From JABDGR01 sp964561455 (lineage in GTDB: Bacteria > Verrucomicrobiota > Verrucomicrobiia > Opitutales > JABDGR01), in NCBI GenBank assembly GCA_964561455.1, contig CAZLPS010000007.1, forward strand, positions 33,217 through 97,216: a DNA stretch of 64,000 nucleotides, read 5' to 3'. Under the pieces are notes generated by a model. That model worked only from the letters and a program-made list of their open reading frames with translations, was not told the origin of the DNA and searched no databases. A program made the position numbers and the translations under genes. Below are positions 35,987-44,558 of the stretch, one piece after another; positions within the stretch are counted from its first letter, which is position 1; the number at the start of each line of letters is the position of its first letter.

Positions 35987-37974
35987 GGGTTGGGGCTCGC
36001 AACGGTCGGCGGCCGCGCGGCCAATTTTTCGAGGACGTTTTCCGGCGGCGGTTCGGGACGGTTCCGGACAAAATCCTGAAAGTAATTGGTCAAATCCTTT
36101 TCAAAACGCGGCAAGTTGAAAAAATCGCGTGCGAGCGCGGTGGAGCGCGCGGCAAATCGCGCAGCGACGGCCGGCTCGCGCGCGAGGGTCCCGAGCGCCA
36201 CCGCCCAACTGGCGGCATCGCCCGGCGCAATATCGTAGCCGATACCGAGAGCCGCCGGCGTCAAGTCCAGCGCCCCGGTGCGGGTCATGACCGCCGGCCG
36301 CCCGCAGGCGATGGCCTCCAGCAGATTGGTAAATCCGGAAGCATCGTCCGGGTCCGGGAGCAACGGAATGAGAATGGCGCGCGCGCCGTGGTAGAGTTGG
36401 CGCAATTCATCGTCGTCAATGGTCGCGTGGGGTTGGTTGGCTTTGCGCCCGCGCCAGGTGACATTGGCCGGGGCGTGCGCCTGCAAATCGGCCGGCCCAA
36501 GAATGACAAAGGGAAAATCCACCATTCGCGCTACGGCGAGAAGCAGGTGGTAATCGCGCTGTGTCACGCCTGTAGCCGCAAAATAACTGCCGGGGCCGGA
36601 CGCCGGTGGATAATAAACCGTGTCCGCCGACCAGACCACCCGGCGCACGCGAGCCGCCGGATGCTCCCGCCGCAACCAGACTTCGACATGCGGAGTGAGT
36701 GCGAGCCAGCCCGTGTAAGCGGCGCGCAACGGGTGCGCCGAGCTTAGCCCGCGCAGCGAACGCCAGGAAAACGGTGCGACCGGTTTGTAGAGCCACGTCA
36801 CCAATCGCGCCTGGCATAATCCGCAGCGCACGGCCAGTGGCGTAAAGACCATTGGCCCCGCTGCCGCATAAACGATGTCGCCGCGCCGCGCGCGGGTGAG
36901 AACGAGATAGTCCACCGCCAAATCACCCAGCCGTCCCCCCACTGCCCGCGACAGCCAGCGCAGGAACTTTAGTCCCGCGCCCGATGTCCGGCTCCGCACC
37001 GGCCGCACGTCAAAGCCCGCGGCTTCCAAGGCATCGGCGCCCCAGAGGTGCGCGCGGGAGACCGACTCGCGCCGCCAGCAGCGGTCCAGCCAGGGTTCAA
37101 TATAAGTATTTACGTAATGTACGACCACCCGCCGCTGCTTGGCAGCGGCGTCCCGTTGCCGATGGCGCGCCCGGCGCGCGAGGTAATTGGGTAGTGCCAG
37201 TGAAAGGGGCACCGCCGCCCAATCGCCCGCCTGAATATCGCGCACCGCCAATACCTTGACCGCATAGGCACAGCGTTTCGCATAATCGCGCCACAGCCGG
37301 GCGTCCGGCCCGGGCGCGAGGATTTCATTCCAACGGGCGTAGCGCTCGAACACGCTGGCCTTCGTGTCGGTGGTCAGACACTCAATGCCCATGTCCGGAT
37401 CGCGCCAAATCTCCCAACCGGCCAATTGCAAACGCTGACCCAGCTCAGCGTCCTCTCCGGCACGTAATTGCTCATCATAGTTTCCCGCGTCAAGCACTGC
37501 CTGGCGTCGCGCCAGATAGGCGGAAGTCACATGCGTGGCCTCGCGATGCAACTCCGCGGACGGCCGGGCAAACAAATGCCGGCTGCGCCATCGCTGGACC
37601 GTGTCACCGGTGTTTGATTGCAAGAACCATCCATGCACCGCGCCCAGCTTGGGTGCCGTTGCAAAATGGGCCAGCGCCCGCGCCGCAAAATCCGCGGGCA
37701 GCCGGTTCCCCGCATCGCAGCCGAGGAGCAATTCATTTTTCGCCGCCTGATAAGCCCGCGCCCTGGCCGCGCCGCGGCCCAAATTGCCATTTTGTCGCAG
37801 CACCGTGGCACCCGCCGCCAGCGCAATTTTCACTGAATCATCCGTCGAGCCGTCATCCACCACCAAAATCTCCGCCGGCGGCACACTCTGCGCGCGCAAC
37901 GCCGTCAGGCACGCCCCAAGGGTGGCGGCCTGGTTGTAGACCGGTACGTAAGCGGTGTATGCTCGGCTCTCCAT
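35983..37974 (-). CDS. Two-domain glycosyltransferase (GT2 + GT4-like)
   Basis: The 663-residue protein fuses two enzymes. Residues about 5-240 are a GT2 domain (VPVYNQAATLGACLTALRA, VVDDGSTDDS, GCDAGNRLP). Residues about 290-645 are a GT-B domain with the E-x7-E block ASGFTNLLEAIACGRPAV. Most neighbours carry a single domain, so this bifunctional enzyme may add two sugars in succession. The start MESRAYTAYVPVYN at 37974 is preferred over an upstream methionine overlapping the next gene's end. Confidence 0.85.
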   Translation of the reverse strand: MESRAYTAYVPVYNQAATLGACLTALRAQSVPPAEILVVDDGSTDDSVKIALAAGATVLRQNGNLGRGAARARAYQAAKNELLLGCDAGNRLPADFAARALAHFATAPKLGAVHGWFLQSNTGDTVQRWRSRHLFARPSAELHREATHVTSAYLARRQAVLDAGNYDEQLRAGEDAELGQRLQLAGWEIWRDPDMGIECLTTDTKASVFERYARWNEILAPGPDARLWRDYAKRCAYAVKVLAVRDIQAGDWAAVPLSLALPNYLARRARHRQRDAAAKQRRVVVHYVNTYIEPWLDRCWRRESVSRAHLWGADALEAAGFDVRPVRSRTSGAGLKFLRWLSRAVGGRLGDLAVDYLVLTRARRGDIVYAAAGPMVFTPLAVRCGLCQARLVTWLYKPVAPFSWRSLRGLSSAHPLRAAYTGWLALTPHVEVWLRREHPAARVRRVVWSADTVYYPPASGPGSYFAATGVTQRDYHLLLAVARMVDFPFVILGPADLQAHAPANVTWRGRKANQPHATIDDDELRQLYHGARAILIPLLPDPDDASGFTNLLEAIACGRPAVMTRTGALDLTPAALGIGYDIAPGDAASWAVALGTLAREPAVAARFAARSTALARDFFNLPRFEKDLTNYFQDFVRNRPEPPPENVLEKLAARPPTVASPNP

Positions 37975-37984
37975 CGTCAAAGTG

Positions 37985-39094
37985 TCAGGATGCAGAAGAA
38001 TCTTCAGTCGGCAGCAAGTCGGCAAATTTCAACCAGCCGAGGGTGCGTTCCACTGCGGTCGGCCAGTCCACGGCCGGTTGCCAGCCGAGGCGGGTGTGGG
38101 CGGCGTCAGTGGGGAATCGCCATGCGCACCGTTCGAGCAGCGTCATTTCTTCGGAAAGCTGCGCCGAGCCGGTTGGACGGAAATTCAGGTTTGCCAAAGG
38201 ATCCGGTGCGCCTTGAGCGGGCCGCGCGCCGAGCAAACTTTTAACTGCGCGCTTGAACCCGCCGGGGATATTCGGCGCCAGCCGCTGGGTGGCCGGATGA
38301 ATTCGAAACCGCTCGAACTGGGCCCTTAATCCCCGGGCCGGAAGGAATGGCGGCGCCTCGGGTACGCCGTCGGGCGTAAGGCCGCAGGCGTTCAACCAGG
38401 GCGTGTAGAACTCCCGCCAATTCGCCGGCGCCGGGTCGTTCAATAAAAAAGTTTGGCCGTCTACCGTCGCAGTGCAGGCGAGGTCGATGGCGTGGACAAG
38501 ATTATCCACATAGATCGGATTGATGACGCCGCGGCCGCCGTCGAGCCAGCCAAAGGTGCCCGCGCCCATCGCCCGAAAATTGTCCGTCACCCAGCGCGAG
38601 CGCGGCCCCCACACGATGCCCGGTCGCAGGATGACCAGTTCGACCTTGCCCCGCGCGCGGCATTCGCGCAGGCGTTTTTCCGCCTGAGCCTTCGCCGCAT
38701 TGTAGGGCAACTGATGGCGGTGAGCGAGGGGGGTGGCTTCGTTGGTGCCTGGCGCGGGGGTTTGCCCATGCACGGCGGCCGAGCTCATAAAGACGATGCG
38801 CTTGATTTTGGCGCGCGCCGCTGCTTCATAAACGGGTTCCAGCAATGACAAGATTACCTTGGGATCCCCCGTGGCGAGATGTACCAGGGTATCGCAACCC
38901 TCGATCGCCTTGGCCAGCGCACCGGCATCCGTGTAATCCGCCATCCGGCCATCGAGTTGAAATCTCGCCAGCGGCGCCAGACTCGAGGGCCGATAAAAAA
39001 TCGGGCGCACCGGCGCACCGCCGCCGAGGTGGCGCAGTTCCACCAGGCGCACGCCGACAAATCCCGACGCTCCCAATAGGGCAATGGGTTTCAT
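37985..39094 (-). CDS. NAD-dependent epimerase/dehydratase family protein
   Basis: The 369-residue protein starts MKPIALLGASGFVGVRLVEL with the Rossmann glycine motif GASGFVG. It has the SSAAVHGQ strand, and YNAAK as the catalytic YxxxK (Tyr-Asn-Ala-Ala-Lys). It probably modifies a nucleotide sugar (epimerisation or dehydration) for the polysaccharide. An apparent 131-residue N-terminal extension runs through the upstream gene and is an artefact. Its start overlaps the oxidoreductase stop by 4 bp. Confidence 0.88.
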   Translation of the reverse strand: MKPIALLGASGFVGVRLVELRHLGGGAPVRPIFYRPSSLAPLARFQLDGRMADYTDAGALAKAIEGCDTLVHLATGDPKVILSLLEPVYEAAARAKIKRIVFMSSAAVHGQTPAPGTNEATPLAHRHQLPYNAAKAQAEKRLRECRARGKVELVILRPGIVWGPRSRWVTDNFRAMGAGTFGWLDGGRGVINPIYVDNLVHAIDLACTATVDGQTFLLNDPAPANWREFYTPWLNACGLTPDGVPEAPPFLPARGLRAQFERFRIHPATQRLAPNIPGGFKRAVKSLLGARPAQGAPDPLANLNFRPTGSAQLSEEMTLLERCAWRFPTDAAHTRLGWQPAVDWPTAVERTLGWLKFADLLPTEDSSAS

Positions 39095-40140
39095 GATTTT
39101 GCCAGCCTTGCCACCCCGGCCATTTCTTCCGGCGACAACCAGGGTTGCGCCAGGAGCTTCGCGTGATTCTTTGCCTCTTCCAGCCACCGCAGGCTCGGCA
39201 GTACGTCCGCCGCCGGCGCGAGGAGTTTTTCTTTTCCCGCCATCGCTGCGAGCACGTTTTCGAATTGCCGCACGAATGAACCCGACCATCCCTGGCCCGG
39301 GGCAAATCTCACCTTTGGCGGCGACGGGATGATCTCCCAGATTTTCGCCCCATCGCTGCGCCAGAGCAACGCGCCGTCCGCACTGCCATCCCACCGGCAC
39401 TCTCCGCGTGATGTCTGAATCCGCCAGCCGGTTTCCAGCGGCGTATCCCAGCTCAGTCGGATCCGCGCCTGGGTCCCGGTCTTCCAATTAGCCGCGAGCA
39501 CGCAATTGGTATTCGTCCCGCCAAGGGCATCGGTTCGCGCGGTCGTGGCCGCCGGCTCGCCAAAAAAATGGCACAGCAAATCCAGCACGTGGCTGCCAAG
39601 GTCAAACAGCACGCCGCCATTCGCGGGGTCAAAAAATTTTACCGAAGCCGCGTTCCACGAGAAACGCCCTCCCTCCGCGATCGCAAGGTGCCGCAGCGTG
39701 CCCCATGTGCCGCCGGCCAGATGCTCCCGCAGCGCCTGCACGGACGGATAAAACCGCCGCATCATTCCGGCCGCCAGCAACCGCCCCGATTTGTTCGCCG
39801 CCGCAATCATCGTTTGCGCCTCGGTGACGGAAGTGGCCAGCGGCTTCTCGCACAGCACATGGCGGGCCGCCGCGAGCAACGTGCAGGTCTGCACAGCATG
39901 CACGCCCGGCGGAGAAGCGACCACCGCCAGCGCGTCTGGATTCGGCGGCAGCTTCTCCACGCGCTCATGGGCTTGGGCGGTCGGAAAAGTTTTTGCCAAC
40001 TGGGCCCGGCGGGCCGGATTGGGATCCACCAGCGCCACGACCTTGACTTGGCCGGAGCGCTCCAACTGCGCGAGCACGGGAGCGTAAACCGTCTCGGCCA
40101 GCGCACCGCAACCAATTAATTCTATGGGGCAGGGACTCAT
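39091..40140 (-). CDS. Gfo/Idh/MocA family oxidoreductase
   Basis: The 349-residue enzyme has an N-terminal Rossmann fold (IELIGCGALAETVYAPVLAQL) and the VLCEKPLATSV motif near residue 95. It probably oxidises or reduces a sugar nucleotide. In polysaccharide loci, such enzymes act with aminotransferases or epimerases; the adjacent epimerase gene (4-bp overlap) is the probable partner. It is coupled by 4 bp to the upstream GT9 gene as well. Confidence 0.86.
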   Translation of the reverse strand: MSPCPIELIGCGALAETVYAPVLAQLERSGQVKVVALVDPNPARRAQLAKTFPTAQAHERVEKLPPNPDALAVVASPPGVHAVQTCTLLAAARHVLCEKPLATSVTEAQTMIAAANKSGRLLAAGMMRRFYPSVQALREHLAGGTWGTLRHLAIAEGGRFSWNAASVKFFDPANGGVLFDLGSHVLDLLCHFFGEPAATTARTDALGGTNTNCVLAANWKTGTQARIRLSWDTPLETGWRIQTSRGECRWDGSADGALLWRSDGAKIWEIIPSPPKVRFAPGQGWSGSFVRQFENVLAAMAGKEKLLAPAADVLPSLRWLEEAKNHAKLLAQPWLSPEEMAGVARLAKS

Positions 40141-41144
40141 GGGCAGATGGTTACGGTCGGGTATTTCTTCGCCAGTCCGGGCGATTTGTCGGCCAGTACT
40201 TCATCCACGGCCGCAAGCACGGCTTTGGGGGAAATGGCCGTCATGCAGGCGAGTTGGTTCGGGCATTCGGCGCCCGGTTTGCCGCTCAACCAGCAACCGC
40301 TGCACGCAATTTGGGCGTAAATATTGATGTTCTCGGCGTAACCGGAATTCGCCGGCGAATGCGACCCGCCAAAGATAACCACCGCCGGCACATCGAGCCC
40401 GTTCGCCGCATGCATCAGAAACGTCACCGGCCCGACAAATAAATCGCACTCCGCCAGCAACGCCATGGATTCGCGCTTGGTCAGCCCGCCGGTGAAATTA
40501 TTGGTCTGCGGCAGGGTGGGCTCGCGCGCGTCGCCGAGGTGAAGCAAAGTCCCGCGCCGGGCGAGCTGCGGCACCAGTTCCTGCCACTGGGCCGGGAGCC
40601 AATTCTTCGCCGGCTGCGCGCTCAGGGTGTTGAATCCGATCAACGGCCGGGGCAACCCTGCCAACTTTTGCCGGGCCGCCGCGCGCTCGGCATCGGTGAG
40701 ATACACTCTTCCGCGATATTCGCCGGAGGTTATGCCGAGCGCGGCAAAGGTGGGTGCGAGGAGGTTGGTCCGAATGTCGCGCTTCGTTTGCAAATCGTAA
40801 TACCAGAAGTCCAGGCTGAAGCTTCCTGGCGCGGAGTTGATTCGGGCCAGGTTCGGGTCGTGTTTCACCAAGTCGGGGTTCTTGGTGATGAAGTTTATGC
40901 GCAGCCGCGGCCAGCGTTGCTTGATCTGCCGCGCCACGATCGCCGCCAGCAGCGTATCGCCCGGTGCGCCATAAAGATCGCGGACCGTGAAACTCGCGCC
41001 CAGGCGGTTCAGGCAATTCATATGGGCCAGGCCCCAGCGCTCCAGGCGCTTGCGCAGGCTGTATTCCAGGAGCGCGGCCCGGCTCTGGCTGCGGGGCCCG
41101 GGCAGGAGCCAGGCGGTGCGGGCGGCGGGAAGAGTATCCGGCAT
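40137..41144 (-). CDS. Glycosyltransferase family 9 (heptosyltransferase-like)
   Basis: The 335-residue protein has GT9 landmarks: SFTVRDLYGAPGDTLLAAI near the N-terminus, FVGPVTFLMHAANGLDVPAVVIFGG, and a C-terminal cysteine/CPN/ACM motif (CSGCWL and CPNQLACM). The same cysteine arrangement is found in the GT9 gene at 53577-54614. Known GT9 members transfer heptose or other sugars to lipopolysaccharide cores. The start at 41144 (MPDTLPAARTAWLL) overlaps nothing and lies 4 bp before the next gene's stop. Confidence 0.83.
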   Translation of the reverse strand: MPDTLPAARTAWLLPGPRSQSRAALLEYSLRKRLERWGLAHMNCLNRLGASFTVRDLYGAPGDTLLAAIVARQIKQRWPRLRINFITKNPDLVKHDPNLARINSAPGSFSLDFWYYDLQTKRDIRTNLLAPTFAALGITSGEYRGRVYLTDAERAAARQKLAGLPRPLIGFNTLSAQPAKNWLPAQWQELVPQLARRGTLLHLGDAREPTLPQTNNFTGGLTKRESMALLAECDLFVGPVTFLMHAANGLDVPAVVIFGGSHSPANSGYAENINIYAQIACSGCWLSGKPGAECPNQLACMTAISPKAVLAAVDEVLADKSPGLAKKYPTVTICP

Positions 41145-41148
41145 GGCG

Positions 41149-42315
41149 CTATTCTGACGCAGAGAGATTGGCGGCGATCGCCGTGGCCACGGCGCGGACA
41201 TTAACTTTCCAGTTGCCCACGGTTTCAAACCGGCGCCGCGCCGCGCGGGACATTTTCTCGTAGCGGGGGCGGTCGGCGAGGATGGCGGCCATCCAGGCGG
41301 GCGCATCGTCGGCAAACTTGTCGTTGGACCACAACATCGCGGTTTCGCCGGCGGTCACGGTTGACGCGATGCCCCCGACGTTCGTGGCCAGCACGGGCAG
41401 GCCATAGGCCGCAGCCTCATGGCAGACGATGGGCGTGCAATCGGCCACGCTCGGCAGCAGTAGAAAGGCGGATTCCGCCAGCAATTTCTGGAGACGCGCC
41501 GACTCATCGGGTTGGTCCTTGCGGAGCGGGCCGATCCATTCGATCCATGGAACGTCGGGCACACTGGCCGGTTTGTCTTTGAGGCCGACTACCGCCAGCT
41601 TCGCGGCCGTGCCGCGCTCGCGCAGGCGCTTCACCGTATTCACCGCCGTGTCGCCGCCCTTGCGCTCCCACTCATTGACCAAAAAGAGCATGACCGGTTC
41701 GGCGAGGTTGCGCGCGGCGAGGGATTCCTCCACGGCGCCCGCCGCGGGCGGGTTGGCCAGATTGGCGCCGAATCCCTGCACACCGATGTGCGATGCCGCG
41801 CCGGGGAAATCCGCCCGGGCCTCGGCGGCCGCCCATTCGCTGCTCAGCCACACCCGCCGGCAGCGCCGCAAGACCCGGCCTTCAATTTGCTGCAGGTCGT
41901 GCGCGTCCGCATCGCTATAATAAATGCGGAAGTACGGATACACGCGCCGCAAAGTCGGATAAAAGGCATCCATCCAGATGAAGAGTGGCGCGGATTCGGG
42001 CAGCGCGATGGCGGCCTCGGGAAAACCGGCGCACAAGACGGCGTCGGGCGAAAATTTACGAATCTGCGCGGCGACCTTGGCCGAGCGCGTCCGCAAAATT
42101 TGCGCATCGGCTTCGACGTGATGCGGTTGCCTGGTAAATTTGAGGGAAAACCGGTTCTTCAGCTCCGCCCAAGTACGCGCCCATTCCGCCGGCTCAGCGT
42201 AAAAGGGTTCCACGACATGTCCCTGGCGGCGCAATTCCTGCAACACGTGCCAGGGAATGCCGGAAAAATGTTTCGGATCGTCCGGCGGGCCGTGGCTGAT
42301 AAGGGCGAGGTTCAA
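41149..42315 (-). CDS. Glycosyltransferase family 4, TTG start
   Basis: The 388-residue GT-B protein has VMLFLVNEWERKGGDTAVNT in the donor domain and DCTPIVCHEAAAYG as the E-x7-E region. The best start is TTG at 42315. A GGAGG Shine-Dalgarno lies 10 bp upstream inside the preceding gene, and the TTG overlaps that gene's TGA as TTGA, matching the ATGA couplings seen throughout the operon. An ATG 17 codons upstream would produce a 55-bp overlap with the previous gene and a non-homologous leader. Confidence 0.82.
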   Translation of the reverse strand: MNLALISHGPPDDPKHFSGIPWHVLQELRRQGHVVEPFYAEPAEWARTWAELKNRFSLKFTRQPHHVEADAQILRTRSAKVAAQIRKFSPDAVLCAGFPEAAIALPESAPLFIWMDAFYPTLRRVYPYFRIYYSDADAHDLQQIEGRVLRRCRRVWLSSEWAAAEARADFPGAASHIGVQGFGANLANPPAAGAVEESLAARNLAEPVMLFLVNEWERKGGDTAVNTVKRLRERGTAAKLAVVGLKDKPASVPDVPWIEWIGPLRKDQPDESARLQKLLAESAFLLLPSVADCTPIVCHEAAAYGLPVLATNVGGIASTVTAGETAMLWSNDKFADDAPAWMAAILADRPRYEKMSRAARRRFETVGNWKVNVRAVATAIAANLSASE

Positions 42316-43514
42316 TTGTTTTCCGCCTCCATTGAGGTAAGCATCTTCTTTGCAATCGCATCCCAATTCCAGTTCGCGATGCGGGATTGCAGGTCCGTGG
42401 AAAATGGCGGGAAGGGCTTCGTGCCGCTGAGGAATTGTTCGAGCGCGGCGGTGAGGGCGGGTTCATCGCCCGGTGGGACCCAGCGGACGTGGGTTTCTGC
42501 GCCGTAAAAGGCTACTTGCTCTTCCATGGGAGCGAGGCGGGAGGCGATGACGGGTTTGCTGCGGCGCAGGGCCTCGCTCATGGGAAGTCCGAAACCTTCG
42601 AACCGGGTCGGGAGCACAACCACGTTGGCGGCCTGAAACACTTGTTCAAGTACGGGCCAGGGTTGGCGACCTAAAAGAGTAACGCGGCCATGGAGGGCAT
42701 CGCGAAATTGCCGGCAACCAAGGCGGACGTCATTGGTGTTCCGTTCGGGCGTGGGGGTGTCATCGAACATCCAGTTGGTGCCGTAACCACTGAGGTAGCA
42801 ATGAAAGGGAAGGTTGGCCGCAGCAAGTCTGGCCAGCGCCGCGCAGAGAACATCATGGCCTTTGTGCCACGTGGCCCCGGCCGGATAATAGAACACAGGT
42901 TCCGGGCGGACATAGGGATTGGACACGCCCGCCGGCGGTGACTGCACATCGGTCGAGGCCTGCAAGACGACTTCAATGCGGTTCCCGGCCGCAGGATCGA
43001 GTTCCAGCAACTCGGCGCGGGTCTGGGAGGAATTCGTGTAGAGTCGAACGGCGTGCTGGAGCCAATCGCGGAAAATGGCGTCGAGGGGTGAATGCCCGCG
43101 GTTTTCGTAAGCGAGGTCATGGACATAGCCGGCCGTGGGCAGGCCGAGGTGCGGAAAGGGCTGGCGGTGTGCGCAAATTTCGAGAACATGCGTCAGCCGG
43201 TGCTGGCGGCAAACCGAGCGGAGATAGGCATGGGAGAGGGCCGTGCGGGCGCGTTCGCGGTTGTGGGAGAGGGAATCGGGCAACCGGCGCAAGGCGCCCC
43301 GGGCAAGGCCCCGCAGGGAGCGGGCCGGGGGATGCAATTCGACCATTTCAACTTTACTAATCCGCGTGTCGCCGAGTTGTTTGAGGGAATTTTCCACGGC
43401 GCAGGCCCAAACGACCTTTTCGACGAGGCGGGCGGCCGAGGGCAGGAAGGAACGGCGAAAAGTGTCCACGCCGCCCATCACTTCCCAGGATTCGTCGAGG
43501 ACGAGCAGGCGCAT
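42312..43514 (-). CDS. Glycosyltransferase family 4 (mannosyltransferase-like)
   Basis: The 400-residue protein has VFYYPAGATWHKGHDVLCAAL in the donor domain and the E-x7-E motif FEGFGLPMSEALRRSK. Members with this layout often transfer mannose, but the donor is not proven. The start has no overlap: a 60-bp gap upstream is filled by a 7-bp repeat array. The 3' end is coupled to the TTG-start gene. Confidence 0.86.
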   Translation of the reverse strand: MRLLVLDESWEVMGGVDTFRRSFLPSAARLVEKVVWACAVENSLKQLGDTRISKVEMVELHPPARSLRGLARGALRRLPDSLSHNRERARTALSHAYLRSVCRQHRLTHVLEICAHRQPFPHLGLPTAGYVHDLAYENRGHSPLDAIFRDWLQHAVRLYTNSSQTRAELLELDPAAGNRIEVVLQASTDVQSPPAGVSNPYVRPEPVFYYPAGATWHKGHDVLCAALARLAAANLPFHCYLSGYGTNWMFDDTPTPERNTNDVRLGCRQFRDALHGRVTLLGRQPWPVLEQVFQAANVVVLPTRFEGFGLPMSEALRRSKPVIASRLAPMEEQVAFYGAETHVRWVPPGDEPALTAALEQFLSGTKPFPPFSTDLQSRIANWNWDAIAKKMLTSMEAENN

Positions 43515-43530
43515 TTGAGGTTAAACGTTA

Positions 43531-43600
43531 CTGTTCCTCCGGTCTCCTGATTCCTGCCTCCGGTATTCCAGCCCCTAACTTCCAGCTTCCAGCTTCTCCC
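43531..43600. repeat. Phased heptanucleotide array, ten units
   Basis: Ten 7-bp units in register fill the gap between two glycosyltransferase genes, such as TCCGGTC, TCCTGAT, TTCCAGC, CCCTAAC, TTCCAGC and TTCCAGC. The last 26 bp lie within the 3' end of the GT2 gene and encode its C-terminal residues. Confidence 0.8.
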
Positions 43601-44519
43601 TGGCCGCCAACTCAATCATCGCCACCGCCCTCGCCGTTCCCGTCGCTTGCGCGGCTCGCAACTCCCGCTCCAGCGGAGATAGATGCCGGCGCTCCCAGGC
43701 TGCGAGCAGTTTGCGGGAGCCCGATTGCGGGGCCGGGCGCCAGGGAAGTCCGTGGAGATAATAGAGAATCACTTCGCCGTAGGCCGTGGCCTCGGCGAGG
43801 CGGATGAGATAAGCGGCTTCCACCCGGCCGGCGGGAATCAGATGGTCGAGTTTCAGCGTCGGAAACTTCCCCGTCCCCAAGCCCAGGCGCACACTCGTCG
43901 CTGCCAAATCGCGGTCGCCGGAGCCGGTCAGGTCCGCGCCACGGCGGTCCAGGCCTTTGCGGAGCGGGTCGGTTTCGGCCAGGCGCGCGTATTCGCGGGC
44001 CACGTTGGTGCGGATGACGAGCCCCGCGCCGCTCGGCAGTGTCAGAACTTCGCCGCCCAGAACGCCGAGATTGGACCAGCGCTCATCCGTAAACTCGCCA
44101 ACGGTGAGAAGCGAGACCCATTCGCGCAAAATGCCGGCGGGTTCCTTTTCATAGACGGCGCGAATGCTGCAGCCGAACGAGCCGATGAATGGCCGGGCTT
44201 GGGCGAGGCGGAGGGCTTCGGCAAGGAAATCAGGAGCGAGAACGTTGTCATCGTCCACAAAAACAAGCAGTTCAGTTTTGGCTTCGCGGATGGCGCGCAG
44301 GCGCGCGGGGGTGAGGCCAAGCGTGGGTTCGACGATTACCCGGGCGCGCGGATGCCAAGACAAATCAACCTGCCCGGCGATCGGCGGAGCGCTGGCGTTG
44401 TCAATGAGGAGCAATTCCCAATCGGCGGCGGGAAGCGATTGGTGCTGGAGCGCCGCAAGCGTACGGGCGAGGTATTCGCGACGCGGGTTGTGGGTGCAAA
44501 TGAGGACGGAAAGGGGCAT
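43575..44519 (-). CDS. Glycosyltransferase family 2
   Basis: The 314-residue GT-A protein has MPLSVLICTHNPRREYLART, the DXD block VFVDDDNVLAPDF near residue 93, and GSGDRDLAATSVRLGLGTG as a catalytic loop. The last residues (EKLEAGS) are encoded by the 7-bp array, so the array has become part of the coding sequence. It lies between two GT4 genes in the operon. Specificity unknown. Confidence 0.86.
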   Translation of the reverse strand: MPLSVLICTHNPRREYLARTLAALQHQSLPAADWELLLIDNASAPPIAGQVDLSWHPRARVIVEPTLGLTPARLRAIREAKTELLVFVDDDNVLAPDFLAEALRLAQARPFIGSFGCSIRAVYEKEPAGILREWVSLLTVGEFTDERWSNLGVLGGEVLTLPSGAGLVIRTNVAREYARLAETDPLRKGLDRRGADLTGSGDRDLAATSVRLGLGTGKFPTLKLDHLIPAGRVEAAYLIRLAEATAYGEVILYYLHGLPWRPAPQSGSRKLLAAWERRHLSPLERELRAAQATGTARAVAMIELAAREKLEAGS

Positions 44520-44558
44520 TTTTGCTTCGCGATTTTTCCTGGTGAATTTACCGTGCTC

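Noticed and set aside
37985..39487. 131-residue N-terminal extension of the epimerase
   Set aside because: The extension reads through the upstream oxidoreductase in another frame. The Rossmann motif starts just after the ATG at 39094, which gives the same 4-bp overlap seen across the operon.
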